This document shows positions 35,944-44,618 of a stretch of DNA of 64,000 nt, one piece after another. The notes under the pieces were generated by a model. It ran no database searches, had not been told where the DNA came from, and was given only the letters and a program-made list of their open reading frames with translations. The stretch's first letter is position 1. Each line of letters begins with the position of its first letter. This DNA comes from Marinilabiliales bacterium (lineage in GTDB: Bacteria > Bacteroidota > Bacteroidia > Bacteroidales > SZUA-534): NCBI GenBank assembly GCA_003512955.1, contig DOTG01000040.1, positions 48,426 through 112,425 on the forward strand, read 5' to 3'. The position numbers and the translations under genes were made by a program.

Positions 35944-38349
35944 ATGATTAAATATATATTATTGATTTGTTTTCTTTTCCTTTCATCAGGTTATGCAAAA
36001 TCACAATTCCTTTTGGTTTTGGATGAAAACAACCTTCATCCGATTGAGAATGTGATGGTAACCGATGAAATACACAACCATTTTGCCTTAACAAACCAAA
36101 AGGGAAAAGCAGATTTGAGCCAATTTCCCCAATCGGTTACCTTGCATTTGAGCCATCCTGCTTATGAAAAAACAAACATAAAATGGGATGGAAAGCAAAA
36201 AGAGGTAACCGTACAGTTAAAAGAAAACCTGATAAAAATATCGGAGATTGTTATTTCATCGAACCGGTGGCAACAGAAACGGACCGATGTTTCTTCAAAA
36301 ATTGTGAGTATCCCGGCTAAGGAAGTTGCTATGCAAAACCCGCAGACAGCTGCCGATTTAGTTGGCTCATCGAATGAAGTATTTATCCAGAAAAGCCAGT
36401 TAGGGGGTGGCAGCCCCATGATACGTGGTTTTTCAACCAACCGGGTTCTGATAGCTGTGGATGGCATCCGGATGAATAATGCCATTTTCCGGAGCGGTAA
36501 TTTACAGAACATCATCTCCATCGATCCTTATACGGTGCAGGAAACTGAGATTCTTTTTGGCCCGGGTTCGGTCATTTATGGGAGCGATGCCATTGGTGGC
36601 GTGATGAGTTTTTCCACGTTGCAACCTCTATTCTCCGATAGTAATCAAGTATTCATAAACGGAAAATCAGGAGTCAGGTATTCATCGGCAAGCAATGAAA
36701 ATACCCTCCATTTCGATGTTAATGTAGGTTGGCAAAAATGGGCTTTCATTTCAAGTTTTAGCTACAATAAATTTGGCGATTTGCGCATGGGAAGCGATGG
36801 ACCCGATGATTATTTGCGACACGATTATGTTGAACGTATAAATGGCGCCGATGTGGTTGTTACCAATCAGGATCCATTAATACAAAAGCCTACTTCGTAC
36901 AATCAGGCCAATTTGATGCAAAAAATTGGCTTCAAGCCAAATGAACATTGGGATGTAACTTATGGATTCCTCTATTCAACCACTTCCGATTATTCGCGTT
37001 ACGACCGGTTGAACCGGTATAAAAACGGTTTGCCTCGCAGCAGCGAGTGGTATTATGGCCCTCAGGAATGGATGATGAACAACCTGATAGTGAATCATCA
37101 ACAGCCAAACCTGGTTTATGATGAATTGACTTTGCGCCTGGCACAACAGCACTTTGAAGAAAGCCGCATCGATCGTGATTTTAACTTAACAGAACTCCGC
37201 AAACGGTTCGAAGAGGTGGAGGCCTATTCCATGAACCTTGATTTTCATAAAAAACTTTTTGGAACACATCAGTTTTTTTATGGCCTTGAAGGGGTTTACA
37301 ACAAAGTGAAATCAACTGGAACCGATACCGACATTGCTACAGGAACAACCGTAGTTGGACCAAGCCGCTATCCGCAATCGGATTGGAGTTCGTATGCAGC
37401 GTATGTTACCTATCAATGGGAAATAAATGAAAAGTTAAAGTTCAACGTGGGCGGACGATACAACCAGTATAGTTTAGATGCCGATTTTGATACCACTTTT
37501 TATCCCTTTCCGTTTACAACCGCGAATGTGAACCAAGGAGCTTTTACCGGAAGTGCAGGCATTATTGTAAAACCAACAAATAGTACCTGGATTTCGGCCA
37601 GTTTTTCAACCGGATTCCGCTCGCCCAATGCGGATGATTTGGGAAAAGTTTTTGATTCAGAACCGGGTTCGGTGGTTGTCCCAAATCTCGATTTAAAAGC
37701 AGAATATGCTAAAAACTACGAAATTAGTGTTACCCAGGTTTTTAGCGATGTTGTTAAAGCAGAAGCAACGTTCTTCTACACCCAACTCGAAGATGCCATG
37801 GTACGCCGCGATTTCCAATTAAATGGATTAGACAGTATTGTTTATAATGGAGAAATGAGCCGGGTACAGGCTATCCAGAATGCTTCATATGCCAGTATTT
37901 ATGGCATTCAGGCGGGTATCGACATTAAATTACCTTTGGGATTTGGGTTGAATTCAAAAATAAATTACCAGCATGGTGAAGAGGAAATGGATGATGGAAC
38001 AAAAAGTGCCTTGCGCCATGCTGCACCTCTTTTTGGAGCCACTCATCTGACTTTCTCGGTTCAAAAACTGAAACTGGATTTGTATGCGGTTTACAATGGC
38101 AAAATCAGTTATAGCGATTTATCAGCTGAGGAACAGGGTAAAGCCTATCTGTATGCGACTGATTCCGATGGTAACCCTTATGCACCCAGTTGGTACACAT
38201 TGAATCTAAAAGCCGTTTATCAATACAATCCCACTTTTTCTGTTTCAGCAGGCGTTGAAAACATCACCGATCAACGATATCGGCCCTATTCAAGTGGCAT
38301 TACAGCTCCCGGAAGAAATATTATTCTGTCGGTAAATGCAAATTTTTAA
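35944..38349 (+). CDS. TonB-dependent outer-membrane receptor, haem type
   Basis: 801 residues from ATG 35944 (MIKYILLICFLFLSSG), giving a clean signal peptide; a TTG three codons earlier is the alternative. Residues about 24-95 are a carboxypeptidase-like repeat (LDENNLHPIENVMVTDE), typical of Bacteroidetes TonB receptors. The plug is at about 100-220 (IVISSNRWQQKR, GGGSPMIRGFSTNRVLIAVDGIRMNN). The barrel follows and ends NITDQRYRPY ... ILSVNANF. A FRSPNADDL plus PNLDLKAEYAKNYE pair resembles the FRAP and NPNL boxes of haem/haemoglobin receptors of the HmuR/HemR kind; this is inference from motif shape. Confidence 0.88.
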   Translation: MIKYILLICFLFLSSGYAKSQFLLVLDENNLHPIENVMVTDEIHNHFALTNQKGKADLSQFPQSVTLHLSHPAYEKTNIKWDGKQKEVTVQLKENLIKISEIVISSNRWQQKRTDVSSKIVSIPAKEVAMQNPQTAADLVGSSNEVFIQKSQLGGGSPMIRGFSTNRVLIAVDGIRMNNAIFRSGNLQNIISIDPYTVQETEILFGPGSVIYGSDAIGGVMSFSTLQPLFSDSNQVFINGKSGVRYSSASNENTLHFDVNVGWQKWAFISSFSYNKFGDLRMGSDGPDDYLRHDYVERINGADVVVTNQDPLIQKPTSYNQANLMQKIGFKPNEHWDVTYGFLYSTTSDYSRYDRLNRYKNGLPRSSEWYYGPQEWMMNNLIVNHQQPNLVYDELTLRLAQQHFEESRIDRDFNLTELRKRFEEVEAYSMNLDFHKKLFGTHQFFYGLEGVYNKVKSTGTDTDIATGTTVVGPSRYPQSDWSSYAAYVTYQWEINEKLKFNVGGRYNQYSLDADFDTTFYPFPFTTANVNQGAFTGSAGIIVKPTNSTWISASFSTGFRSPNADDLGKVFDSEPGSVVVPNLDLKAEYAKNYEISVTQVFSDVVKAEATFFYTQLEDAMVRRDFQLNGLDSIVYNGEMSRVQAIQNASYASIYGIQAGIDIKLPLGFGLNSKINYQHGEEEMDDGTKSALRHAAPLFGATHLTFSVQKLKLDLYAVYNGKISYSDLSAEEQGKAYLYATDSDGNPYAPSWYTLNLKAVYQYNPTFSVSAGVENITDQRYRPYSSGITAPGRNIILSVNANF

Positions 38350-38360
38350 CTTTTATTATT

Positions 38361-38375
38361 AGTCATCGGATGACT
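38361..38375. repeat. Palindrome AGTCATCGGATGACT
   Basis: A perfect 7-bp-arm palindrome with a one-base centre, 11 bp after the TonB receptor stop and just ahead of the his promoter. An identical 15-mer is at 43107. Confidence 0.8.
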
Positions 38376-38420
38376 TTCAGATTTGAGGCATGAAATCTGG
38401 AAGAAACAATAGAAAAATAC

Positions 38421-38450
38421 TTGCAAATTAAAATTATTGCTTTACTTTTG
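38421..38450 (+). promoter_or_regulatory. Promoter of the histidine operon
   Basis: TTG at 38421-38423 and TACTTTTG at 38443-38450 match the -33 and -7 elements with 19 bp between. Transcription would start near 38457, about 17 nt before the leader peptide ATG. Confidence 0.7.
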
Positions 38451-38473
38451 CTTTCGATTTGAATTTAAAAGTT

Positions 38474-38536
38474 ATGTTTTTACATCTACATCATCACCAT
38501 CATCATTTTATTCACGCTCAAAAAGCGCAGAACTGA
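38474..38536 (+). CDS. Histidine operon leader peptide
   Basis: A 20-codon frame MFLHLHHHHHHFIH... that ends AQKAQN. Eight of 20 residues are histidine, six of them in a row (codons CAT CAT CAC CAT CAT CAT at 38489-38506). It lies between a good promoter and an intrinsic terminator, ahead of hisG. This is the layout of ribosome-mediated attenuation: low charged tRNA-His stalls the ribosome on the His run and prevents the terminator from forming. The product itself has no other expected function. Confidence 0.9.
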   Translation: MFLHLHHHHHHFIHAQKAQN

Positions 38537-38573
38537 TGTTGCTGTAGGTATAAACAAAATAAGAAACCTAAAA

Positions 38574-38601
38574 GGCCCGCAGGAATGCGGGTCTTTTTTT
38601 T
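38574..38601 (+). terminator. Attenuator terminator of the histidine operon
   Basis: GGCCCGCA (38574-38581), loop GGAA, TGCGGGTC (38586-38593), then eight T. An 8-bp stem with one G-T pair, ending 23 bp before hisG. A weak upstream pair TAGGT (38545-38549)/ACCTA (38566-38570) might take part in an alternative fold, but a convincing antiterminator is not obvious by eye. Confidence 0.85.
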
Positions 38602-38623
38602 ATAATAAAAACGAAAATAAAGC

Positions 38624-39484
38624 ATGGAAACAATTTTACGGATTGCTGTTCAAAAAAGCGGCAGGCTCAGCGAAAAAACTCAAGAGTTACTCAAACAGTG
38701 TGGACTCGATTTCAATTCAGGGACCAGCCAGTTGAAAATCAAAGCCAACAATTTTCCCCTGGAGGTTCTTTTTTTACGCGACGACGATATTCCCGGTTAT
38801 GTGGCTAGTGGTGTGGCCGATATTGGAATTGTAGGTGAAAACGTGGTGGACGAAAAGCAAGTCCAGGTAGATACCGTACACCGTTTGGGATTTGCCAAAT
38901 GCCGTGTTTCCATTGCCATTCCCCGCAGGTTTGAATACACGGGAACTTCCTATCTGGAAGGGAAACGGATTGCAACCTCGTATCCCAACATCTTGAAAAA
39001 ATTTCTAATTGAAAAAGGAGTAAATGCCGATGTGAGCGAAATCAGCGGTTCGGTGGAGATTGCCCCTGCCATTGGCCTGGCCGATGCCATCTGCGACATT
39101 GTCAGTACTGGGAGCACCCTGTTGGCCAATGGCTTGAAAGAGGTTGAAACTTTTTACAAATCGGAAGCTATTTTGATTTCAACTCCCGGGATGAATGGTG
39201 GAAGAAAACAGTTGCTCGATAAACTTGTTTTCCGGATAAAAGCGGTACAGAAAGCAAAAAAGAATAAATACATCATTCTGAATGCCCCCAATCACAAAAT
39301 TGATGAGATTGCCCGTATTTTGCCAGGCATGAAAAGCCCCACGGTTACTAAACTGGCACTCGAAGGCTGGAGCGCACTAAACTCAGTGATTGCCGAAGAT
39401 GATTTCTGGGAAATCTGCGAAAAACTTCATGAAGCCGGTGCAGAAGGAATTCTAGTAATCCCTATCGAAAAAATGATTTATTGA
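38624..39484 (+). CDS. hisG: ATP phosphoribosyltransferase
   Basis: 286 residues, the long form with a C-terminal regulatory ACT-like domain (about 210-286: NKYIILNAPNHKIDEIARILPG), so it should not need HisZ. Catalyses the first committed step of histidine synthesis, joining ATP and PRPP, and is normally feedback-inhibited by histidine. Family motifs: AVQKSGRLSEKT, VASGVADIGIVGENV and the PRPP loop DAICDIVSTGSTLLANGL. It is the first gene after the attenuator. Confidence 0.97.
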   Translation: METILRIAVQKSGRLSEKTQELLKQCGLDFNSGTSQLKIKANNFPLEVLFLRDDDIPGYVASGVADIGIVGENVVDEKQVQVDTVHRLGFAKCRVSIAIPRRFEYTGTSYLEGKRIATSYPNILKKFLIEKGVNADVSEISGSVEIAPAIGLADAICDIVSTGSTLLANGLKEVETFYKSEAILISTPGMNGGRKQLLDKLVFRIKAVQKAKKNKYIILNAPNHKIDEIARILPGMKSPTVTKLALEGWSALNSVIAEDDFWEICEKLHEAGAEGILVIPIEKMIY

Positions 39485-39541
39485 GTGAGACACAATATTT
39501 TGAGATACGAAACACGAGATTTGAGAACGAATAAAAACAAA

Positions 39542-40840
39542 ATGGAAAAATACATCAATCCCCCAAAGGAGCAATGGAAGGAACTTTTAAGCCGTCCTGT
39601 GATGGATGATTCAGAACTGTTTCCCATTATTCAGAAGATTATCCAGAATGTAAGAAACAATGGTGATAAAAGCCTGAAGGAATATGCTTTAAAGTTTGAT
39701 AACGTGGAATTAGAACAACTATTGGTAACTGATGATGAGTTTAACGAAGCATTACTAAATATTGACACCGATTTAAAGATGGCCATTCAGCAGGCAGCAG
39801 CCAATATCGAAAAATTCCATACAGAGCAGCTTCCCAGAACTATTCGGATTGAGACAATGCCCGGAGTGGAATGCTGGCAAAAATCGGTTCCTATTCAAAA
39901 GGTTGGGCTTTACATTCCCGGGGGAACTGCGCCACTTTTTTCAACTGTGTTGATGCTTGCCATCCCTGCCCGTGTAGCTCAATGTCCGGAAATTGTACTA
40001 TGTTCGCCGTCCGATAAAGATGGAAAAATCCATAAAGCCATTTTATTTGCAGCCCGTCTCTGCGGTATCAATCAAATTTATAAAGTAGGTGGTGCCCAGG
40101 CAATAGCTGCCATGGCCTATGGAACCGAAACCATTCCAAAAGTGGACAAAATTTTTGGACCGGGAAACCAATATGTCACTGCGGCCAAGCAATGGATTTC
40201 GTCCCTGGGAATAGCTATTGATATGCCGGCCGGCCCTTCGGAGGTGATGGTAGTGGTTGATGAAACAACTCCTGCCCCGTTTGCTGCTGCCGATTTGCTC
40301 TCGCAGGCAGAACATGGTACCGACAGCCAGGTGATGCTTTTATCAAACTCAGTTAACAAATTGGAGGAAATTGAAAAAGAGGTGGAACAGCAACTTGAAA
40401 CATTACCACGAAAAGAAATCGCTTCCAAAGCCCTTGCAAATTCACGGTTTATCTGTTTGGAAAACTTTGAACAAAGCATCCGTTTCATGAATGAGTATGC
40501 TCCCGAACATTTGATTTTACTGGTAAAAGAGCCCAAAAGGTTTGCTGACAGAGTTACTCAGGCTGGCTCCGTATTTATTGGTTATTATACGCCTGAATCG
40601 GCTGGTGACTATGCCTCGGGAACCAATCATACCTTACCAACCAATGGTTTTGCACGTGCTTATAGTGGTGTAAATATGGACAGCTTTATGAAGAAGATTA
40701 CTTTCCAGCAGATTTCACCGCAAGGCTTGAAAAATATAGGGAAAACCATTGAAATTATGGCTGAAAACGAACAGTTACTTGCCCATAAAAATGCAGTTAC
40801 CATCCGTTTGCAGGAATTGAATACTAATGATAAAAAGTAA
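39542..40840 (+). CDS. hisD: Histidinol dehydrogenase
   Basis: 432 residues from ATG 39542 (MEKYINPPKEQWKELL). The frame is open back to a GTG at 39485, but those residues (MRHNILRYETRD) look like translated filler. It oxidises histidinol to histidine in two NAD-dependent steps with a zinc ion. Motifs: LYIPGGTAPLFSTVLMLAIPA, KIFGPGNQYVTAAKQ, DMPAGPSEVMVV, QAEHGTDSQ and the catalytic region EYAPEHL. The gap from hisG is 57 bp and contains degenerate GAGATACGAAACACGAGAT-type filler. Confidence 0.97.
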   Translation: MEKYINPPKEQWKELLSRPVMDDSELFPIIQKIIQNVRNNGDKSLKEYALKFDNVELEQLLVTDDEFNEALLNIDTDLKMAIQQAAANIEKFHTEQLPRTIRIETMPGVECWQKSVPIQKVGLYIPGGTAPLFSTVLMLAIPARVAQCPEIVLCSPSDKDGKIHKAILFAARLCGINQIYKVGGAQAIAAMAYGTETIPKVDKIFGPGNQYVTAAKQWISSLGIAIDMPAGPSEVMVVVDETTPAPFAAADLLSQAEHGTDSQVMLLSNSVNKLEEIEKEVEQQLETLPRKEIASKALANSRFICLENFEQSIRFMNEYAPEHLILLVKEPKRFADRVTQAGSVFIGYYTPESAGDYASGTNHTLPTNGFARAYSGVNMDSFMKKITFQQISPQGLKNIGKTIEIMAENEQLLAHKNAVTIRLQELNTNDKK

Positions 40841-40844
40841 ACCT

Positions 40845-41921
40845 ATGAACACATTCAATATCGAAAAGTTACTCCGTTCCAATATCCGCGATTTAGAGCC
40901 TTATTCATCGGCCCGTGACGATTTTGAAGGAACGGCTCAAATATTTTTAGATGCCAACGAAAACTCTTTTGGTTCGGCTACTGAGGAAAATTTTAACCGA
41001 TATCCTGATCCCAAACAGAAAGAACTGAAAAATGCAGTTGCACAAATAAAAGGTATATTACCGGAACAGATTTTTTTTGGAAATGGTAGCGATGAACCTA
41101 TCGATCTTTTATTTAGGGCATTTTGCCAACCTCAAAAAGATAGGGCTCTCATTTTTCCGCCTACTTATGGCATGTATAAGGTTCAGGCAAATATCAACGA
41201 CACACCTGTGGATGAAATGCCTTTAAACGAAGATTTTTCGCTGCCCATTGAAAAAATCAATCAGGTAATTAATCCTCAAATTAAATTGATGTTTATTTGT
41301 TCACCCAACAATCCCACCGGCAATTTGATAGATAAATCGGCTATAATTAGCATATTAAACTTTTTCAAGGGAATTGTGATTGTTGACGAAGCTTACATTG
41401 ATTTTTCACCAGAAGGTTCCATGGTCAAAGAAATTGAAAATTACCCGAATCTGGTGGTTTTACAAACCTTCAGCAAAGCTTGGGGATTAGCAGGCTTACG
41501 ACTTGGAATGGCCTTTGCCCAAAAATCCATTATTGATGTATTGAATAAAATTAAATACCCGTACAACATCAATCAGCTTACGCAACAGCAAGTTTTACAA
41601 GCACTAAATAAAACAGCTAAGATGCAGGCAATGGTTGCTGAAATTCTGATTCAACGTTCCTGGCTCGAAAATGAACTGGTACAAATAAAAGGTATTGAAA
41701 AGATTTATCCTTCCGATGCCAATTTTTTATTGGTTCAGGTTTTCGATGCCCCGTTTTTGTACAAAAAACTGAAAGAGGCTGGAATTGTGGTCCGGAACCG
41801 AAGCAGTGTAATACTTTGCCAGAATTGTTTACGAATTACTGTAGGTACAAAGACCGAAAATCAGCAACTGGTAAAACAATTGGCATACATATCTCAAACA
41901 TTGAATGTTAAATCAATTTAA
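40845..41921 (+). CDS. hisC: Histidinol-phosphate aminotransferase
   Basis: 358 residues from ATG 40845 (MNTFNIEKLLRSNIRDLEPYSS). An ATG at 40827 in the same frame would overlap the hisD end; I prefer 40845, which starts 4 bp after the hisD stop and matches the usual N-terminus. Fold-type I PLP enzyme: LDANENSFG, NGSDEPIDLLFRAF, SPNNPTGN, VDEAYIDF and the PLP lysine in FSKAWGLAGLRLG. It converts imidazole acetol phosphate to histidinol phosphate using glutamate. Confidence 0.96.
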   Translation: MNTFNIEKLLRSNIRDLEPYSSARDDFEGTAQIFLDANENSFGSATEENFNRYPDPKQKELKNAVAQIKGILPEQIFFGNGSDEPIDLLFRAFCQPQKDRALIFPPTYGMYKVQANINDTPVDEMPLNEDFSLPIEKINQVINPQIKLMFICSPNNPTGNLIDKSAIISILNFFKGIVIVDEAYIDFSPEGSMVKEIENYPNLVVLQTFSKAWGLAGLRLGMAFAQKSIIDVLNKIKYPYNINQLTQQQVLQALNKTAKMQAMVAEILIQRSWLENELVQIKGIEKIYPSDANFLLVQVFDAPFLYKKLKEAGIVVRNRSSVILCQNCLRITVGTKTENQQLVKQLAYISQTLNVKSI

Positions 41922-41962
41922 AACCCATGAATCGTTGATGTAAGGAGCATAAATTCAACAAA

Positions 41963-43090
41963 ATGAAGCAACAAAAAATACTATTTATAGATCGGGATGG
42001 TACTTTGATAAAGGAACCTCCAGTTAATTTTCAGGTGGATAGTTTAGCAAAGTTGGAGTTTATCCCCAAGGTCATCCAGAATCTTTACCATATCCAACAA
42101 AACAGTGAATTTTATTTTGCTTTGGTGAGTAATCAGGATGGTTTGGGAACCGACTCCTTTCCCACTCCATCGTTCGAGGAACCGCACCAGAAAATGATGA
42201 CCATTTTTGCAGGCGAAGGCATCCGGTTCGATGCCGAACACATCGATCCATCCTTACCTGAAGAAAAATTGCCCAACCGTAAGCCTGGCATTGGCATGTT
42301 AACGGGTTACTTTAAATCACAATTCAATATTCCTGAATCGTTTGTTATTGGTGATCGGGTAACCGATGTGCAATTGGCGAAGAACTTGGGTTGCAAGGCC
42401 ATTTGGTTTAATAAAATATCGAATAAACCGTTGCTTTCCGAATCGGGTTTGGAGCCTTACTGTGCACTAATCACCGATGATTGGGATGAAATCAGTGAGT
42501 TTTTATTAAACCCGGTAGAAAGAGTTGAAATCAGGCGGAAGACTAAGGAAACTCAGATTGAATTGGTTTTGTACCGGGGCATGACTGAAAAAACAAAAAT
42601 AGCTACCGGACTTTCCTTTTTCAATCACATGCTTGAACAATTGGCAAAGCATTCAGGTTGTGGCATGGAACTTACTGTTAAAGGCGATTTGGAGGTGGAC
42701 GAACATCATACCATTGAAGATGTTGCATTGGCTATCGGACAAGGTTTTAATCAATTGCTGGGCGATAAAAGAGGCATGAACCGTTATGGTTTTTTATTGC
42801 CCATGGATGAAAGTCTGGCAACGGTAGCCATTGATTTTTCAGGCCGTCCGTGGTTGGTGTGGGATGCCGATTTTAAACGTGAATTTGTAGGCGATTTTCC
42901 CACCGAAATGGCAAAACATTTTTTCAAATCGTTTAGCGACAGTTCGCAATGTAACCTCCACATTTCCGTTACAGGCGAAAACGAGCATCATAAACTAGAA
43001 GCAATTTTTAAAGCGGTTGCCCGGGCAATTAAAGATGCCATGACCTTGAATAATACGCATGAATTGCCCAGTACCAAAGGAATGCTATAA
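41963..43090 (+). CDS. hisB: Bifunctional histidinol-phosphatase/imidazoleglycerol-phosphate dehydratase
   Basis: 375 residues, the fused form. The N-terminal HAD phosphatase has LFIDRDGTLIKEPP and GDRVTDVQLAKNLGCKAIWF; the C-terminal dehydratase has two metal-binding boxes, DEHHTIEDVALAIGQ and NEHHKLEAIFKA. It catalyses two separate steps of the pathway. The fusion is common in Bacteroidetes and Gammaproteobacteria. Gap from hisC 41 bp. Confidence 0.97.
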   Translation: MKQQKILFIDRDGTLIKEPPVNFQVDSLAKLEFIPKVIQNLYHIQQNSEFYFALVSNQDGLGTDSFPTPSFEEPHQKMMTIFAGEGIRFDAEHIDPSLPEEKLPNRKPGIGMLTGYFKSQFNIPESFVIGDRVTDVQLAKNLGCKAIWFNKISNKPLLSESGLEPYCALITDDWDEISEFLLNPVERVEIRRKTKETQIELVLYRGMTEKTKIATGLSFFNHMLEQLAKHSGCGMELTVKGDLEVDEHHTIEDVALAIGQGFNQLLGDKRGMNRYGFLLPMDESLATVAIDFSGRPWLVWDADFKREFVGDFPTEMAKHFFKSFSDSSQCNLHISVTGENEHHKLEAIFKAVARAIKDAMTLNNTHELPSTKGML

Positions 43091-43106
43091 TTAAGGGTTA
43101 AACTGT

Positions 43107-43121
43107 AGTCATCGGATGACT
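43107..43121. repeat. Palindrome AGTCATCGGATGACT, second copy
   Basis: Identical over 15 bases to the copy at 38361, here in the 54-bp gap between hisB and hisH. Within a transcript it would form a 7-bp hairpin, which may affect expression of the downstream his genes. Confidence 0.8.
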
Positions 43122-43144
43122 AATAAAACTAAAAAATAAAAAGT

Positions 43145-43726
43145 ATGAAAGTAGCCATTGTAAAATATAATGCCGGAAATATTCAATCGGTGATGTTTGC
43201 TTTGCAACGGTTGGGGATTCAACCCATTGTAACCAACGACCCAGAGCTTTTAAGGCAAGCCGATAAAGTCATTTTCCCTGGTGTGGGTGAAGCCAGTAGT
43301 GCTATGAAATACTTGAAAGAACGGAACCTGCATCAGGTATTGGTTCAGCTAAAACAACCCTTTTTGGGAATCTGTTTAGGGATGCAACTAATGTGTAGCC
43401 ATTCGGAAGAAAATGATACCGAATGCCTGAATATCTTTCCTTTGGCAGTAAAAAAATTTCCACCCAAAGAAAAAGTTCCTCATACAGGATGGAATACTGT
43501 TTACAACCTCGGATCTCCCATCCTTAAAGGGATTAAGGAAAATGAATACCTCTATTTTGTGCACAGCTATTATGCCGAATTGGGGATTGAAACTATTGGA
43601 ACAACCGATTATATTTTACCTTTTAGTGCCGCTTTACAAAAGGATAACTACTTTGGGGTCCAGTTTCATCCCGAAAAAAGCGGGGTAGCAGGAGCCAAAA
43701 TTTTAGAGAATTTTTTAAAATTTTAA
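43145..43726 (+). CDS. hisH: Imidazole glycerol phosphate synthase, glutaminase subunit
   Basis: 193 residues. Class I glutamine amidotransferase giving ammonia to HisF. The nucleophilic cysteine is in FLGICLGMQLM; the His-Glu of the triad is in VQFHPEKSG. N-terminal KYNAGNIQSV is the HisH signature. It acts in the cytoplasm as a heterodimer with HisF (44619). Confidence 0.97.
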   Translation: MKVAIVKYNAGNIQSVMFALQRLGIQPIVTNDPELLRQADKVIFPGVGEASSAMKYLKERNLHQVLVQLKQPFLGICLGMQLMCSHSEENDTECLNIFPLAVKKFPPKEKVPHTGWNTVYNLGSPILKGIKENEYLYFVHSYYAELGIETIGTTDYILPFSAALQKDNYFGVQFHPEKSGVAGAKILENFLKF

Positions 43727-43862
43727 TAGATCAGTAGATTTTTAGACACAAGACCAATAAACCTTATAGAAAATCACTATTCAATGTTATTGCTAATTAT
43801 TTTTGCATATAACAGATTATCATTAACTTAAAAGAAATAGCGAAGTATTAAAAATTAGAATA

Positions 43863-44582
43863 ATGGAAATAATTCCTGCAATTGATATTATTGATGGCAA
43901 ATGTGTACGGCTTACCCAAGGCGATTTTGGCCGTAAAACAATCTATAATGAAAATCCATTGGAGGTGGCTTGCCAGTTTCAGGAACATGGAATAAAAAGG
44001 CTCCACCTGGTAGATTTAGATGGCGCTAAAATGGGGAAAATCATCAACCATAAAATACTTGAAACTATTTGCACCAAAACAAAATTGACCGTCGATTTTG
44101 GAGGCGGACTAAAAACGAATGATGATATAAAATTAGCTTTTGATTCGGGTGCAAAAATGGTTACAGGAGGCAGCGTTGCAGTAACAAACCTTACACTTTT
44201 TAATCAGTGGCTTTGCGAATACGGGGCACAGAAAATAATTTTAGGTGCCGACGTACGTAATCAAAAAGTGGCCATTCACGGCTGGAAAGATGATTCTGAT
44301 TTGACAATCAGCGAATTAATAAAATCATATGAACCATCGGGCATCCAAAAAGCCATTTGTACCGATATTTCAAAAGATGGAGCCCTACAAGGGCCATCGT
44401 TCGATTTATACCAAGCGTTGATTGATGAATTCCCGAAGTTGGAATTTATCGCTAGTGGTGGAGTTACCACCATCGGCGATTTGATAAAACTCCGGAATAT
44501 GGGAATGTCTGGCGCCATTATCGGCAAAGCTATTTACGAAGGGACCATCCCATTGAAAGAATTATCAAAATTCATTGATTGA
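43863..44582 (+). CDS. hisA: Phosphoribosylformimino-AICAR ribotide isomerase
   Basis: 239 residues, a TIM-barrel enzyme. The repeated half-barrel phosphate motifs DFGGGLKT and ASGGVTTIGDL are visible; catalytic acids are in PAIDIIDGKCVRL and CTDISKDG. It sits after a 136-bp gap that holds a TATTTTTG word at 43798-43805, possibly an internal promoter, though no -33 partner is clear. Confidence 0.96.
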   Translation: MEIIPAIDIIDGKCVRLTQGDFGRKTIYNENPLEVACQFQEHGIKRLHLVDLDGAKMGKIINHKILETICTKTKLTVDFGGGLKTNDDIKLAFDSGAKMVTGGSVAVTNLTLFNQWLCEYGAQKIILGADVRNQKVAIHGWKDDSDLTISELIKSYEPSGIQKAICTDISKDGALQGPSFDLYQALIDEFPKLEFIASGGVTTIGDLIKLRNMGMSGAIIGKAIYEGTIPLKELSKFID

Positions 44583-44618
44583 CTTTATTATTAATTATTC
44601 ATTATTAATTGAAAAAAG

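Noticed and set aside
43798..43805. Internal promoter before hisA (TATTTTTG)
   Set aside because: Exact -7 match but no -33 partner at the right spacing; kept only as a remark on hisA.
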